A stretch of 64,000 nt of DNA from contig NC_063015.1 in NCBI RefSeq assembly GCF_020509005.1, positions 558,001 through 622,000 of the forward strand. Reading direction: 5' to 3'. Made by a program: the position numbers and the translations under genes. The notes below the pieces were generated by a model. That model did no database searches. It worked only from the letters and a program-made list of their open reading frames with translations, and was not told where the DNA came from. Below are positions 9,801-18,488 of this stretch, piece after piece (position 1 is the first letter of the stretch; each line of letters starts with the position of its first letter). Source of the DNA: Fulvia fulva. Taxonomy: Eukaryota > Ascomycota > Dothideomycetes > Mycosphaerellales > Mycosphaerellaceae.

Positions 9801-11557
9801 AGCCACTTCCTGTTCCAGATCGGCCTTGGAAACACATTGCAGTCGACTTCGTTGTCGGACTCCCAGACAGCACTCTTGACGGCATGGTCTACAACAACAT
9901 TATGACCGTCACTGACAGGCTCACTAAGGAAGTCGAGCTGATCCCTATTGGCGCAATGACAGCACAGAATACGGCAAGGCTTTTCCTCAAACATGTGTTC
10001 TGTCGGCGCGGGTTTCCTGACACCATTACATCAGACCGTGGCAAGCAGTGGGTTGCTACCTTCTGGAAGAAACTCTGCAAGATGCTCCGCACAAATCGCA
10101 AGCTGAGTTCTTCGTATCACCCAGAAACTGATGGACAGTCAGAACGCACTAACCAGGCGATGGAACAGTATCTCCGCATGTTCACCAACGAGGCACAGGA
10201 TGACTGGGCAGAATGGCTGTGCCTTGCTCAGTTCGCGATCAACAATCACCTGTCTGAGACTACTGGTGTGTCGCCGTTCTACGCCACCTTAGGATACAAC
10301 CCTGAGTTCATAGAGCGAGTTGACCTGAACGCTGGAAAGGAGGGAGGACTGACCACTCTCCAGCGACTGGACGCGCGATCAGCAGAAACCTTTGTGCGTC
10401 GAATTTGCGAGCTTCACAAACACCTTCAAGAGAATATGCGAATGTCACAAGCTCTCCAAGCAGAGGCAGCAAACCGCCACCGAAGCATTCCTCCAGACTA
10501 CAAGGTGGGTGATTGGGTGTATCTTAGCACCAAGAACATCCGCACGACTCGACCATCTAAGAAGCTGGACAGGAGATATGCCGGCCCTTACCAGATCACG
10601 GAAGTTATGCCGGCCAGACTCTCTTATCGACTGAAACTATCAGACGCTCTAGTAGGACTTGATAACTGCTTCCACACCTCACTACTACAACGAGCCGACC
10701 ACCCCGATTTCCCACCACTTGAAGGGCAGCATCTGGCGCCGCCACCACCGATAACTATCGAACCTGACACCACCGAGGCTGATGCAGCAGCCGATGTAGT
10801 GGCAGCACCTACGCACATGTACGAGGTGGAAAAGATCCTTGACATGTACACCCGTAAGCGGGCAGGCAAGGTGAAGAAGGGGCACAAGCGCAAAGTAGAT
10901 ACATGGTACAAGGTGAAATGGGCTGGATATCAGAACGAAGAGGATGGTGAGACCTGGCAACCTGCAGAGGACATGCTTGAACACGCAGCCGCCGCTGTTG
11001 CAGACTTTCACCATAACCGGCCGGAGTTGTCTACGCCTGTAGGCTTCGCAGCTCCATCTGACTGGTCCCTACCAGCCACTGAGATACTCGGGCTCAACTC
11101 GATCAGGGTCATTCCGAAAGACACCGTCACGAATGAGTCGCCTCGAGCCTTGCCTCTAATAGAATCTGCTCCGCACATATTCGATACTCGAGTGGAGCCT
11201 ACAGAGCCTGCAATGATACCCAACTTTGGTCATAAGGATCATACGCGAGTGCGAGCCGAAGACAGACTTAGATCTGGGGCAAGCCAGCTAACTAGGCAAC
11301 ATGTTTCTCGAAGGAAGCCGGTCGAGGATAGTCTTGATAGAGCGAATGCGATGTTATCGGATGACGACAGGGCACTAGAGGATGATTCGGCGTTCGCGCG
11401 ATTATGGAGCTCGACAGGCAAGTGGCCTCACAAGGTGAATAACGCTCAGAGGACTGAGGCGTGTTTTGGGAGGGGGGGTACTGTCACGGGCAGCCCGCGA
11501 CCCCTCACTGTAGCTGCGTCGGCCCGGCTGAACCGCGGACCTTCTGCATCGGGTTAG
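6761..11557 (+). CDS. pol: Gypsy A Pol: protease, RT, RNase H, integrase, chromodomain
   Basis: This frame lies at -1 to gag and overlaps it by 130 bp. The ATG at 6761 is probably not used; translation should enter by frameshift near 6872. In order: aspartic protease (LVDSAST, Asp at 7091-7093), reverse transcriptase with YLDD at 8342-8353, RNase H (ETDSSDF near 8812 and CNYEIYDKEL), integrase HHCC zinc finger (about 9636-9780), and integrase core with Asp 9845, Asp 10034 and Glu 10142, giving a D,D(35)E spacing. A chromodomain (about 10813-11035; YKVKWAGY, TWQP) should guide insertion to modified chromatin. The frame runs 76 bp into the 3' LTR before its stop. Protease has DSA rather than the common DTG/DSG. 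All catalytic residues are present. Confidence 0.93.
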   Translation: MPNVWVRWRLSPTASTQYHAESEREPQFPSRRSAAGKWHDRCLSVVDSGHPNFLGQKEHEIERHGTQETVTDYSEELKISACALDKQQPAVYPHIVLPVMIQQRKARGLVDSASTSLFLDWKFTRKYTIPLIPLTQSRRLTLGDGTATARQITHAAPVDVVIGDHHEQMLCYVTDLEYDIVFGLPWLTAHNPNIFWETGEVAFRSDYCFGHCLQNKTPTTVQSLNHREKKKQAPVRYGPEPFTGDVASFTAGGAELNASSYDLEDIDDEEVDCQGVSQRAWGMYAHRPGAECFYIMPTRRESDGGELKLSAMAADDLDQFLNKQFNHNPKEKLPPMYHDIADAFSAKDHEGLPPHRLGVDHEIHIKPDGPQEPPYRKPYGLAEKENEAVKKWLDEQTSEGKVRKAGQKTNQSPAPVLVVRKPGGGLRVCIDYRGLNAITIKNRYPIPLIQETLNRMHGKKYFTKLDIVAAFNKLRIAEGHEWLTAFATRYGIYECLVLPFGLCNGPASFQSYINKVLQEHLDDFVSAYLDDVLIFSDTLEEHIEHVRKVLTKLRDAGLTVDIDKSEFHQQKVKYLGLIITPDGIEMDPEKLECIQTWEAPENLKDVQAFLGFANFYRRFIEAFSRIAAPLTNLTKSDGPSNHKNRRIQWSLDCQRAFDNLKAAFSKAGMLAHYVPGRETVIETDSSDFVNAGVLSQYDENGVLHPVAFYSKKLSPQECNYEIYDKELLAIIKAFEEWRPELACEADDEDSQPVKIYTDHKNLEYFMTTKQLNRRQARWAEFLSQFNFKIIYRPGLQGTKPDSLTRRSQDLPQGVDDPRNQHQHQTLLPPKRFLKIASLQATVEDAPEEEEPVPLNPEAEEFMPTERDAPTEQPATRESQREAELEYRMSTAYVTDNELKTAIKDLQKDRTPTLLQRAKIHPAHCKVDGDLLYVRNQYDGWSLWVPNDQALQTRIIKINHDAPAAGHPGRARTYELVAREFYWPGLARSVRRYTANCRTCRTTKSLHSQPLGLLQPLPVPDRPWKHIAVDFVVGLPDSTLDGMVYNNIMTVTDRLTKEVELIPIGAMTAQNTARLFLKHVFCRRGFPDTITSDRGKQWVATFWKKLCKMLRTNRKLSSSYHPETDGQSERTNQAMEQYLRMFTNEAQDDWAEWLCLAQFAINNHLSETTGVSPFYATLGYNPEFIERVDLNAGKEGGLTTLQRLDARSAETFVRRICELHKHLQENMRMSQALQAEAANRHRSIPPDYKVGDWVYLSTKNIRTTRPSKKLDRRYAGPYQITEVMPARLSYRLKLSDALVGLDNCFHTSLLQRADHPDFPPLEGQHLAPPPPITIEPDTTEADAAADVVAAPTHMYEVEKILDMYTRKRAGKVKKGHKRKVDTWYKVKWAGYQNEEDGETWQPAEDMLEHAAAAVADFHHNRPELSTPVGFAAPSDWSLPATEILGLNSIRVIPKDTVTNESPRALPLIESAPHIFDTRVEPTEPAMIPNFGHKDHTRVRAEDRLRSGASQLTRQHVSRRKPVEDSLDRANAMLSDDDRALEDDSAFARLWSSTGKWPHKVNNAQRTEACFGRGGTVTGSPRPLTVAASARLNRGPSASG
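6866..6908 (+). promoter_or_regulatory. Probable -1 ribosomal frameshift signal, Gypsy A gag-pol
   Basis: The heptamer G GGA AAT (6866-6872) fits X XXY YYZ exactly in the gag frame. Five bases later GACCGCTG (6878-6885) pairs with CAGCGGTC (6901-6908), a perfect 8-bp stem with a 15-base loop that holds the gag stop TAA. A -1 slip here enters the pol frame at 6872 and stays open to 11557. The geometry is that of known retroviral -1 sites; activity is inferred. Confidence 0.8.
11467..11478 (+). other. Gypsy A polypurine tract
   Basis: A G-rich purine run (GGGAGGGGGGG) ends three bases before the 3' LTR. In LTR retrotransposons such a tract resists RNase H and primes plus-strand DNA. It lies within the pol reading frame. 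Confidence 0.8.
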
Positions 11558-11665
11558 CGCGGCTTGGCTTTACTTTATAACTTCGCCGCGCCTCGCGCTC
11601 CTCTTTCGTAGCTTCGTAGAACAACAACTATCTCATTCGGACCCTATGGTACGCGCGCCCTTACA
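11482..11665 (+). repeat. 3' LTR of Gypsy A
   Basis: 184 bp, identical by eye to the 5' LTR at 4444-4627, followed by the target duplication CACCT. It also contains the last 76 bp of the pol frame (stop at 11555-11557). Confidence 0.95.
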
Positions 11666-11670
11666 CACCT

Positions 11671-12341
11671 ATTCTAATAAGAGAGAACTACGAAACATAC
11701 TTTAAGCTAATAAGAATACACCTAGTATTAAAGCAGGTTGACTAGGTCCTCGAAGACATTATTACGGACATTCCCGCTATAACCCTATCTATAGCGACAC
11801 CCTCTATATTATCGGAGTCATCCCTTCCTTTAGATTAAGCGATAAGGAAGGCATCGTATAGACGGCATAATGTAACGGCCCTATATAAGATATATATCTG
11901 TCTGTGGATAGATGACTAAGAGATGATATACGAGATCCGGTATACGAAGGAGTTATAGGAATAGGCTAAAGCTAAATATAAGAGAAGACTTCTCGCTACT
12001 AGAAGAAGTTTGCTTTAGTAATACACCAATTTCGTGATAATAGAGGACTAGTCAATAGATAACGCCTAGTAGGAGCTTAGCTTAATTATAAGGAGGGCTG
12101 TTTCAATCTCGCCTTAGTTCTAAGACATTAAGACTAAGGACAGAAAGATCTAGCAACTCTTAGTAGCTCTACTAGACTCATTTGGCTCAATTCGCGATAC
12201 AATTGATGCCTAGGTAAATCTCTTACTATAAGACATTCTTACAATTCTTAGGGAGAAGTAAGAATTAATAATTTATTAAGGGATAGCTATGTTCGCTAAG
12301 AAGGGTTTCTAGGGCAAGCTTACGTACTATCTCTACGGTAG
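11671..12341 (+). pseudogene. Copia C Gag-region relic
   Basis: This continues the copia polyprotein after Gypsy A and is collinear with about 49773-50450 of Copia 1. The frame is in phase but interrupted by many TAG/TAA codons replacing Gln and Trp. It ends in the zinc knuckle, where Gypsy B is inserted with duplication GGTAG (GGTGG in Copia 1). It differs from the Copia L copy (1200-1890) at only a few positions, although both differ from Copia 1 at a great many. Confidence 0.87.
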
Positions 12342-12861
12342 TGTCATGGTCTCCCCACAGAGAGTACAGAAGGTGGGGACAGAAGAGCCTCAGAGTGCTC
12401 AGAAGTCGTCAAGAAGTGACAGTCCAGCTTGGTGTGTGAGCGCCAAGAATCACATGCCCCGCAACATTCACTACGGGACCCAGCCCTCCAAATTCACCCC
12501 TCTACCAAACCTTGACAGATTCACTTCGGCTCGTGACTGTGTGACTCACGGCACTCCCGCGAGCACCCGCGACTGCTCTGGACCCTGGAAGAAGCACGTG
12601 GAAGACTCGGAACGTAGGGCAGGTTGGAATAAGGTTTTGAGCAAAGCTGCTGAGCGCGGCTTCGCACGGGTTAGCCCTGTTGATGCGGGGACACGCACTC
12701 GCGAGGGTCGCGTATAAATATCTGGCCTTCCCCAGGCCTCTCTTGCTTCCTTCGTCTTTTGTTTTGTGTAGCAATCATACCATACCCTTTTGCATCTGCA
12801 CTTCGCACCTGCATTCTCGCTTTCACCCTTGCATCTCACAGGCCAGGCTCTCGCCCTGACA
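12342..12861 (+). repeat. 5' LTR of Gypsy B
   Basis: 520 bp, TGTCATGG to CCTGACA. It contains a TATA box and a CACGTG motif (in AGCACGTGGAAG near 12593). Compared with the Gypsy C LTR it has 77 extra bases between the AACCTTGA and AGCACGTG segments; this longer form is also that of the older family copies. Confidence 0.94.
12713..12720 (+). promoter_or_regulatory. TATA box in the Gypsy B LTR
   Basis: TATAAATA lies about 140 bp before the LTR end, upstream of a pyrimidine-rich stretch, the usual position for the promoter that makes the genomic RNA. The same box is at 18485-18492 in the 3' LTR and on the minus strand at 34566-34573 in Gypsy C. Start-site use is inferred. Confidence 0.6.
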
Positions 12862-12903
12862 TCACAAAAGACCAACAAACCGTCAACCACTCGAGTCATC
12901 CTC

Positions 12904-14064
12904 ATGGGTGACCACGCCACCGATGGAGGTGTCAACCTCGACAACCAAGACACTCCATTCCACTTCAGTGAGTGGACTGACATCCCCTTCTCGAACGCCG
13001 CTGCCTTCGGTGCCTGGGCAAACGCCAACCCCGACACCGCCTACGCTCTCATCAACCGCACCGTCTCCTCTTTCCGCGAGACCGCCCAGCAGGTCGAGCA
13101 AGCAAACAACCAAGCAACATACCTTCAAGGTATTGTGAACACCTTCCAGAACCTCGCCCCGCACGCCGACGACAACCGCCGCCAGCACTTCTCCAAGAAG
13201 GTCAACGACCCAGACGAGTTCGACGGCAACAAGAGCAAGTTTGAGGCATTTGAGACACAGCTCACCATCAAGCTGTTGGCTAATGCCGACCACTTTCCGC
13301 AAGAGAAGGACAAAGTCACGTACGTCTTCTCCCTCCTTCGGGGAGACGCCGCGGCTCAGGTACAACACTACATCGACAACGCCACGCAGACTATCGGCTG
13401 CCCGGACGTCCTCACCTTGATGCAGGACCTCCGTGCTGCCTTTGGTGATCCAGACCGTAGAGCCACCGCCCAGAACGCCATCCACAACCTCCTCCAGAAG
13501 AACAAGAGCTTCGCCGAGTACCTCGCGGCCTTCAACCGCGTCATCGGGTTCACCGGCTACAACGAAGAGACCAAGAAGAGCACTCTCCGCCGTGGTTTGT
13601 CAGCAGAGCTTCTTCGAGCCCTCGAGGACAAGGACGTCGGTGCTATGAGCTTCCGTGAGCTCGTCGAGACCTGCCAGCGCCTCGACTCCAACATGAAACA
13701 CACCGCCTCTCTCCTCGCTTCCCGTTCTCAAGGTCGTCAGCCTCGGGGTCCCGGAAGCCACTTCGCTGCTCCACTAGGCGCCGCCGCTCCTACGGCTCTC
13801 CCTCCCGTCTCTGTAGGTGACGCTATGGATCTCAGCGCTGGTGCCGCCGTCCCTCGAGTCCAGGGCCTCGTCAACGGTAAGCTCACTCCCGAAGAGAAGC
13901 TTCGCCGTCGCCAGGCCGGACTCTGCACCTACTGCGGCGGTCCAGGCCACATCGCAGCCAACTGTCCGCAGCTCGCTGCCCGTAACGCCCGCAACCCGGT
14001 TCGCGGCGCTGTCGGCGCTATCGAGCCTGCTCCTGCTGCTCCCGCTGAGCAGGAAAAAGCCTAG
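12904..14064 (+). CDS. gag: Gypsy B Gag
   Basis: The particle-forming Gag, 386 residues from the ATG at 12904. The frame is open further upstream into the LTR but has no ATG there, and the CTCATGG context suits initiation. A central retrotransposon Gag domain covers about residues 95-265, with the motif YFSLLRGDAA-like region near 145 and FAEYLAAFNR near 200. A Pro/Ala-rich linker follows. One canonical zinc knuckle, CTYC..PGH....C (CX2CX4HX4C), begins at residue 341 and would bind the RNA genome. The frame stops at TAG 14062-14064, just after an A5 run that is the likely -1 frameshift site. Shorter than the Gypsy A Gag and without its coiled coil. Confidence 0.92.
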   Translation: MGDHATDGGVNLDNQDTPFHFSEWTDIPFSNAAAFGAWANANPDTAYALINRTVSSFRETAQQVEQANNQATYLQGIVNTFQNLAPHADDNRRQHFSKKVNDPDEFDGNKSKFEAFETQLTIKLLANADHFPQEKDKVTYVFSLLRGDAAAQVQHYIDNATQTIGCPDVLTLMQDLRAAFGDPDRRATAQNAIHNLLQKNKSFAEYLAAFNRVIGFTGYNEETKKSTLRRGLSAELLRALEDKDVGAMSFRELVETCQRLDSNMKHTASLLASRSQGRQPRGPGSHFAAPLGAAAPTALPPVSVGDAMDLSAGAAVPRVQGLVNGKLTPEEKLRRRQAGLCTYCGGPGHIAANCPQLAARNARNPVRGAVGAIEPAPAAPAEQEKA

Positions 14065-17000
14065 GTCTTCCTCATCGACGCGATGAAGACCAAGAACAAC
14101 GTTTACCGAAAGTGAAGAGAGGAAAGAAGTTGAGGATCAATACAGCACAGCTAGACCTGTACGACGAGACGGGCAAGGACCACGCTTGCAAACCGTTCGT
14201 CACGAATGTAAATATCGGCTCAAAGAAACTCTCTTCTACCAATCTCACTCTCATGGACACTGGCGCACTAGGCGAGTCTTTTATGGACTATAAACTCGCG
14301 ACCTCTCTCAACCTCGAACCCCAGGAACTGAAGTACCCTCGCACCCTTGAACTCTTTGACGGCACGGAGACTACCACTGGTAAGATTACTCATGTTGTAC
14401 ACACGTCAATCACCCTCGGAGGCAAGCGTATGTCGATCACCAGCTTCCTTACGTCCCTACCGCATCAGAAGTTTATCCTCGGCCTCCCCTGGTTCAGACG
14501 ACACCGACCTATCATCGACTGGACTTCCCTTACTGTCAGCTTCCCTCCAGAAGTTCCTCCGGCACCTCCGCCTTCTCCGCCGCCTCAGCGCGGTCCTGAG
14601 TATACCAAGATCTTCCAGGTGAACGCCGCTGCCTTCACCACTGCTGCTAAGCAGCCCAAAGCTCAAGTCTTCGCCGCCTCTCTCCGCGATATCGACATCG
14701 CCCTCGAGAAGCTCGACAAGAAGCGTACACCTACCGACCCTGCTACGAAGGTCCCTCCTTGGGCACACCACATCCTCCACGTATTCGATGCTAAAGCCGC
14801 AGACGAGCTGCCTCCTCATCGCCCTCACGACCACAAGATTGAGCTAGAAGAAGGTGCAGAGACACCGTTCGGACCGTTATATTCCATGTCCCGAGAAGAG
14901 CTTATCGTCCTCAAGAGATACCTCGAAGAGAACCTAAAGAAGGGGTTCATTCGAGCGAGCCGTTCCAGCGCTGGCAGTCCCGTCATGTTCGTCAAGAAGC
15001 CCGGCGGTGGTCTACGCTTCTGCGTAGACTACCGAGGCTTGAACGCTGTTACAAAGAAGAACCGCTACCCAATACCGTTGATTCAGGAGACGCTCGAGCG
15101 CCTCTCTAAGGCCAAGTACTTCACCAAGCTCGATGTCATCGCTGCGTTCAACAAGTTACGAATGGCAGAAGGACACGAGTATCTCACAGCCTTCCGTACT
15201 CGCTACGGGCTGTTCGAGTCGCTCGTTATGCCCTTCGGCGTTTGTAACGGGCCTAGTACCTTCCAGAACTTCATTAACGACATCCTTCAGGAGTTCCTCG
15301 ATCAGTTCTGCACTGCCTACATCGACGACATCCTAGTCTACAGCGAGACCAAGGAGGAGCACCGCGAGCACGTCTGTAAGGTCCTTCAGAAGCTCGCAGA
15401 CGCCGGCTTGCAGCTCGACATCGACAAGTGCGAGTTTGAGAAGACCGAAGTCAAGTTCCTTGGTTTAATCATTACCGCAGACGGCATCAAGATGGACCAA
15501 GAGAAGATCGACGCTATCGTCGAATGGGATGCTCCTACGAACGTCAAAGAGGTCCAGGGTTTCCTAGGCTTTGCCAACTTCTACCGCCGCTTCATCCACG
15601 CATTTTCGGGCGTGGTACGCCCTTTGACGAAGCTCACGCGCAAGGGTGAGAAGTTCGCCTGGACCGACGAATGCCAGGAGGCTTTTGACTTGCTCAAAGC
15701 GAATTTTGTTGAGAACCCGCTTCTACGGCACTTCGATTTCGAACTGGAGACCCGTGTAGAGACCGACGCATCCGACGGCGTGGTGGGCGGTGTCCTGCTA
15801 CAACGCCGCTCGCCTGAATCCCCCTGGTTACCTGTCGCCTTCCTCTCCAAGAAGATGACCGCCACGGAGTGTAACTACGAGATCTACGACAAGGAGCTTC
15901 TCGCCATCGTCAAAGCTTTCGAAGAGTGGCGCCCCGAGCTCGAAGGCTCTGCTATGCCCGTCCAAGTAAGCTCCGACCATAAGAACCTCGTCTACTTTAT
16001 GAAGAGCAAGCTGCTCAATCGTCGCCAGGCCCGCTGGAGCGAGTTCCTCTCCCGGTTCAACTTCGTGATCTCGTACACGCCCGGCAAGGCCAACTCGATG
16101 GCCGACGCCCTTACCCGCCGCCCTGGTGACTCTCCAGTTGATCGAAGAGGGGGCCGGCAAATCGCAGGGCAACAAGTCATCAAAGAGCACAACCTCTCTT
16201 CCGAGCTTCGAGAGTACCTATCGAACGGCCAGCCTACGCTCGCCGCTTCCTTTGCTACTCTCGTGCTCGCTCCTGCCTACCTTGACGAGAGTGACGATGA
16301 ATCCGAGCCTGAAGAATACGCCTCGGACGCTGAGGACTTGAACGACGATGAAGAGGGCTCAGTAACGACCGACGGCTCATCCGAATCAGACTTTGAGGGG
16401 TTTGATAATGAGGAGCAGCCCGAAGGCATCATGGCACGAGTACGAACAGCGTACGATGCCGACATAGACGCCCAAGAGTTAGTTCAGGCCCTTGAATCTG
16501 GCGCGAGGACATTCCCGGGCTTCTCGCTGTCCGAGTGCGAGCTCCAGGGAGGTGTCGTCTACTTCCGTAAGAAGCTTTACGTACCGCAGCCCGAAGGCTC
16601 TAATATCCGAGCTGAGATTCTTCAAATCATCCACGACTCCGCCTCTGGGGGTCACCCAGGCGTAGCCAAGACCCACAAGCTCCTCGCTAGGTATTACTGG
16701 TGGCCGCATTCCTGGAAGGACGTCCGCCGCTACGTGCTGAACTGCGCTGCTTGCCGAAGAGCCAAAGCTAACCGCCACCGTCCCCACGGTCTCTTGCACC
16801 CTCTCCCGGCTCCTGATCGTCCGTGGAAGCACATCACTATGGACTTTATCACCGATCTTCCTCACGGCAAGACCTTCAGCGGCGTGAAAGCAAAGGCCCT
16901 TCTAGTGATCGTGGACCGTCACTCCAAGGACCGGTACATGATCCCGTGCTGGAGCATGACCGCAAAGGAGACTGCTCGCTTGTTCTACGAATTCGTCTGG

Positions 17001-18488
17001 CGCTTTCAAGGCCTCCCGGATAGCATCACCTCTGACAGAGGCACCCAGTTCATCTCGCACTTCTGGAAGCGTCTGTGTGCTATCCTAGGCATCAAGCATA
17101 ACCTCTCGACCAGTTTTCAGCCACAGACCGACGGCCAGACCGAAATTACGAACGCTATCCTCGAGCAGGTCCTTCGTTGCTTCGTCGACTACCACCAGAA
17201 GGATTGGCCTCAGCATATCCCTGCGGTGGAGTTCGCTACTCGTAACTGGGACTCGGAGACTACTGGCTACTCTCCCTTCTATACTACGAGAGGTTACCAC
17301 CCTCGTACAGGCATGGAACCAGAAGAACCTCTCCCGCCTACCGAAGACGCAAACGAGCAAGCAGCAGACGAGTTCGCTACTATGCTCTCACAGATCCATG
17401 AAGAAGTTCACGACGAGATGGTGTACGCACAAGCAATCTACGAGGATCAAGCCAATCGTCGTCGCCAGCCAGCTCCCGACTACCAAGTAGGCGATATGGT
17501 CTACCTCAACTCCAAGAACATCAAGACAGACCGCCCCTCCAAGAAGCTGAACTGGAAGAACCTAGGTCCTTTTGAGATCACCGAGCGTATCAGTTCACAC
17601 GCCTACCGTCTAGCTCTTCCTGCGAACATAAAGATCCACGACGTCTTCCATCCCGTACGCCTTCGGCCGTCGGCTGAGGACCCATTCCCGAACCAAAACC
17701 AAGACATGCCAGGTCCTCCCGATGAAGTAGAAGTCGACGAGCCTGTTAACCTACCTTCTGACGACTATGCCGTCCGCAAGATCCGGGGAATCCGCGTAGA
17801 GCCCAACGACGTTGAAGGACTACCGCCGATCAAGTATGAAGTCGAATGGCAAGGTTGCCCTGAGTGGGATACCTCATGGGAACCTATCCAACATATCATC
17901 TTCAATCGTCAAGCAATCGAAGAATACCACGCCCGCGCAGACGGCCCAGAAGTCAACATCGGCAGGCTCTTCGAATCTGAGCTCTTCGACGGGGCTTACC
18001 AATGGTGTATCGACCATGACATCAGGCCTAGGCCTGGTACTGAAGCTGAACATCCTCGATATGTGGAACTACTACGGCTTCGTAGGAGCTCAGCTTTGTT
18101 CGGGGGGGCTACTGTCATGGTCTCCCCACAGAGAGTACAGAAGGTGGGGACAGAAGAGCCTCAGAGTGCTCAGAAGTCGTCAAGAAGTGACAGTCCAGCT
18201 TGGTGTGTGAGCGCCAAGAATCACATGCCCCGCAACATTCACTACGGGACCCAGCCCTCCAAATTCACCCCTCTACCAAACCTTGACAGATTCACTTCGG
18301 CTCGTGACTGTGTGACTCACGGCACTCCCGCGAGCACCCGCGACTGCGCTGGACCCTGGAAGAAGCACGTGGAAGACTCGGAACGTAGGGCAGGTTGGAA
18401 TAAGGTTTTGAGCAAAGCTGCTGAGCGCGGCTTCGCACGGGTTAGCCCTGTTGATGCGGGGACACGCACTCGCGAGGGTCGCGTATAA
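14049..18488 (+). CDS. pol: Gypsy B Pol: protease, RT, RNase H, integrase, chromodomain
   Basis: The -1 frame opens at 14049 after a TGA and needs frameshifting from gag; no early ATG is well placed. Domains in order: aspartic protease (MDTGA, Asp at 14256-14258), RT with YIDD at 15318-15329, RNase H (ETDASDGV near 15757; YEIYDKELLAI), integrase HHCC finger (about 16630-16765), and integrase core Asp 16842, Asp 17034, Glu 17142 (D,D(35)E). An acidic Asp/Glu-rich linker lies between RNase H and integrase. The C-terminal chromodomain (about 17767-17945; YEVEWQGCPEWDTSWEP) should direct integration to chromatin. The frame continues 376 bp into the 3' LTR, adding about 125 LTR-encoded residues before TAA 18486-18488. 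No damage is seen. Confidence 0.93.
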   Translation, partial: AGKSLGLPHRRDEDQEQRLPKVKRGKKLRINTAQLDLYDETGKDHACKPFVTNVNIGSKKLSSTNLTLMDTGALGESFMDYKLATSLNLEPQELKYPRTLELFDGTETTTGKITHVVHTSITLGGKRMSITSFLTSLPHQKFILGLPWFRRHRPIIDWTSLTVSFPPEVPPAPPPSPPPQRGPEYTKIFQVNAAAFTTAAKQPKAQVFAASLRDIDIALEKLDKKRTPTDPATKVPPWAHHILHVFDAKAADELPPHRPHDHKIELEEGAETPFGPLYSMSREELIVLKRYLEENLKKGFIRASRSSAGSPVMFVKKPGGGLRFCVDYRGLNAVTKKNRYPIPLIQETLERLSKAKYFTKLDVIAAFNKLRMAEGHEYLTAFRTRYGLFESLVMPFGVCNGPSTFQNFINDILQEFLDQFCTAYIDDILVYSETKEEHREHVCKVLQKLADAGLQLDIDKCEFEKTEVKFLGLIITADGIKMDQEKIDAIVEWDAPTNVKEVQGFLGFANFYRRFIHAFSGVVRPLTKLTRKGEKFAWTDECQEAFDLLKANFVENPLLRHFDFELETRVETDASDGVVGGVLLQRRSPESPWLPVAFLSKKMTATECNYEIYDKELLAIVKAFEEWRPELEGSAMPVQVSSDHKNLVYFMKSKLLNRRQARWSEFLSRFNFVISYTPGKANSMADALTRRPGDSPVDRRGGRQIAGQQVIKEHNLSSELREYLSNGQPTLAASFATLVLAPAYLDESDDESEPEEYASDAEDLNDDEEGSVTTDGSSESDFEGFDNEEQPEGIMARVRTAYDADIDAQELVQALESGARTFPGFSLSECELQGGVVYFRKKLYVPQPEGSNIRAEILQIIHDSASGGHPGVAKTHKLLARYYWWPHSWKDVRRYVLNCAACRRAKANRHRPHGLLHPLPAPDRPWKHITMDFITDLPHGKTFSGVKAKALLVIVDRHSKDRYMIPCWSMTAKETARLFYEFVWRFQGLPDSITSDRGTQFISHFWKRLCAILGIKHNLSTSFQPQTDGQTEITNAILEQVLRCFVDYHQKDWPQHIPAVEFATRNWDSETTGYSPFYTTRGYHPRTGMEPEEPLPPTEDANEQAADEFATMLSQIHEEVHDEMVYAQAIYEDQANRRRQPAPDYQVGDMVYLNSKNIKTDRPSKKLNWKNLGPFEITERISSHAYRLALPANIKIHDVFHPVRLRPSAEDPFPNQNQDMPGPPDEVEVDEPVNLPSDDYAVRKIRGIRVEPNDVEGLPPIKYEVEWQGCPEWDTSWEPIQHIIFNRQAIEEYHARADGPEVNIGRLFESELFDGAYQWCIDHDIRPRPGTEAEHPRYVELLRLRRSSALFGGATVMVSPQRVQKVGTEEPQSAQKSSRSDSPAWCVSAKNHMPRNIHYGTQPSKFTPLPNLDRFTSARDCVTHGTPASTRDCAGPWKKHVEDSERRAGWNKVLSKAAERGFARVSPVDAGTRTREGRV
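14054..14091 (+). promoter_or_regulatory. Probable -1 frameshift signal, Gypsy B gag-pol
   Basis: An AAAAA run (14054-14058) just before the gag stop is followed after five bases by a hairpin: GGTCTT (14064-14069) pairs with AAGACC (14086-14091) and CATCG (14073-14077) with CGATG (14081-14085), leaving a 3-base loop. Gag and pol frames overlap by only 16 bp (14049-14064), so the slip must occur here. The Lys codon AAA can re-pair after a -1 slip. The heptamer is not a perfect X XXY YYZ, so efficiency is uncertain. Confidence 0.65.
18101..18108 (+). other. Gypsy B polypurine tract
   Basis: A GGGGGGG run just upstream of the 3' LTR, separated from it by a few bases (CTAC), is the likely plus-strand primer. 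It is translated as part of the pol frame. Confidence 0.75.

Larger units (their letters stand above)
4444..11665 (+). mobile_element. Gypsy A: intact Ty3/gypsy chromovirus
   Basis: This 7222-bp element has two 184-bp LTRs that I read as identical, and a perfect CACCT duplication (4439-4443 and 11666-11670). It carries intact gag and pol frames joined by a -1 frameshift signal, a G-rich polypurine tract before the 3' LTR, and a chromodomain at the Pol end. There is no RIP damage although the copia around it is heavily mutated. It is the only copy of its family in the window. Identical LTRs and open frames indicate a very recent insertion. Confidence 0.95.

Noticed and set aside
12346..12717. 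Open frames inside the Gypsy B-family LTRs (also 12546-13037, 34249-34707, 62577-62849)
   Set aside because: The plus frame is the LTR copy of the pol tail; antisense frames cross the LTR promoter and have no protein features.
12883..13485. 200-codon open frame opposite Gypsy B gag (also opposite Gypsy C gag at 33801-34403)
   Set aside because: Val/Leu/Gly-rich antisense of a GC-rich gag; repeated only because the element is repeated.
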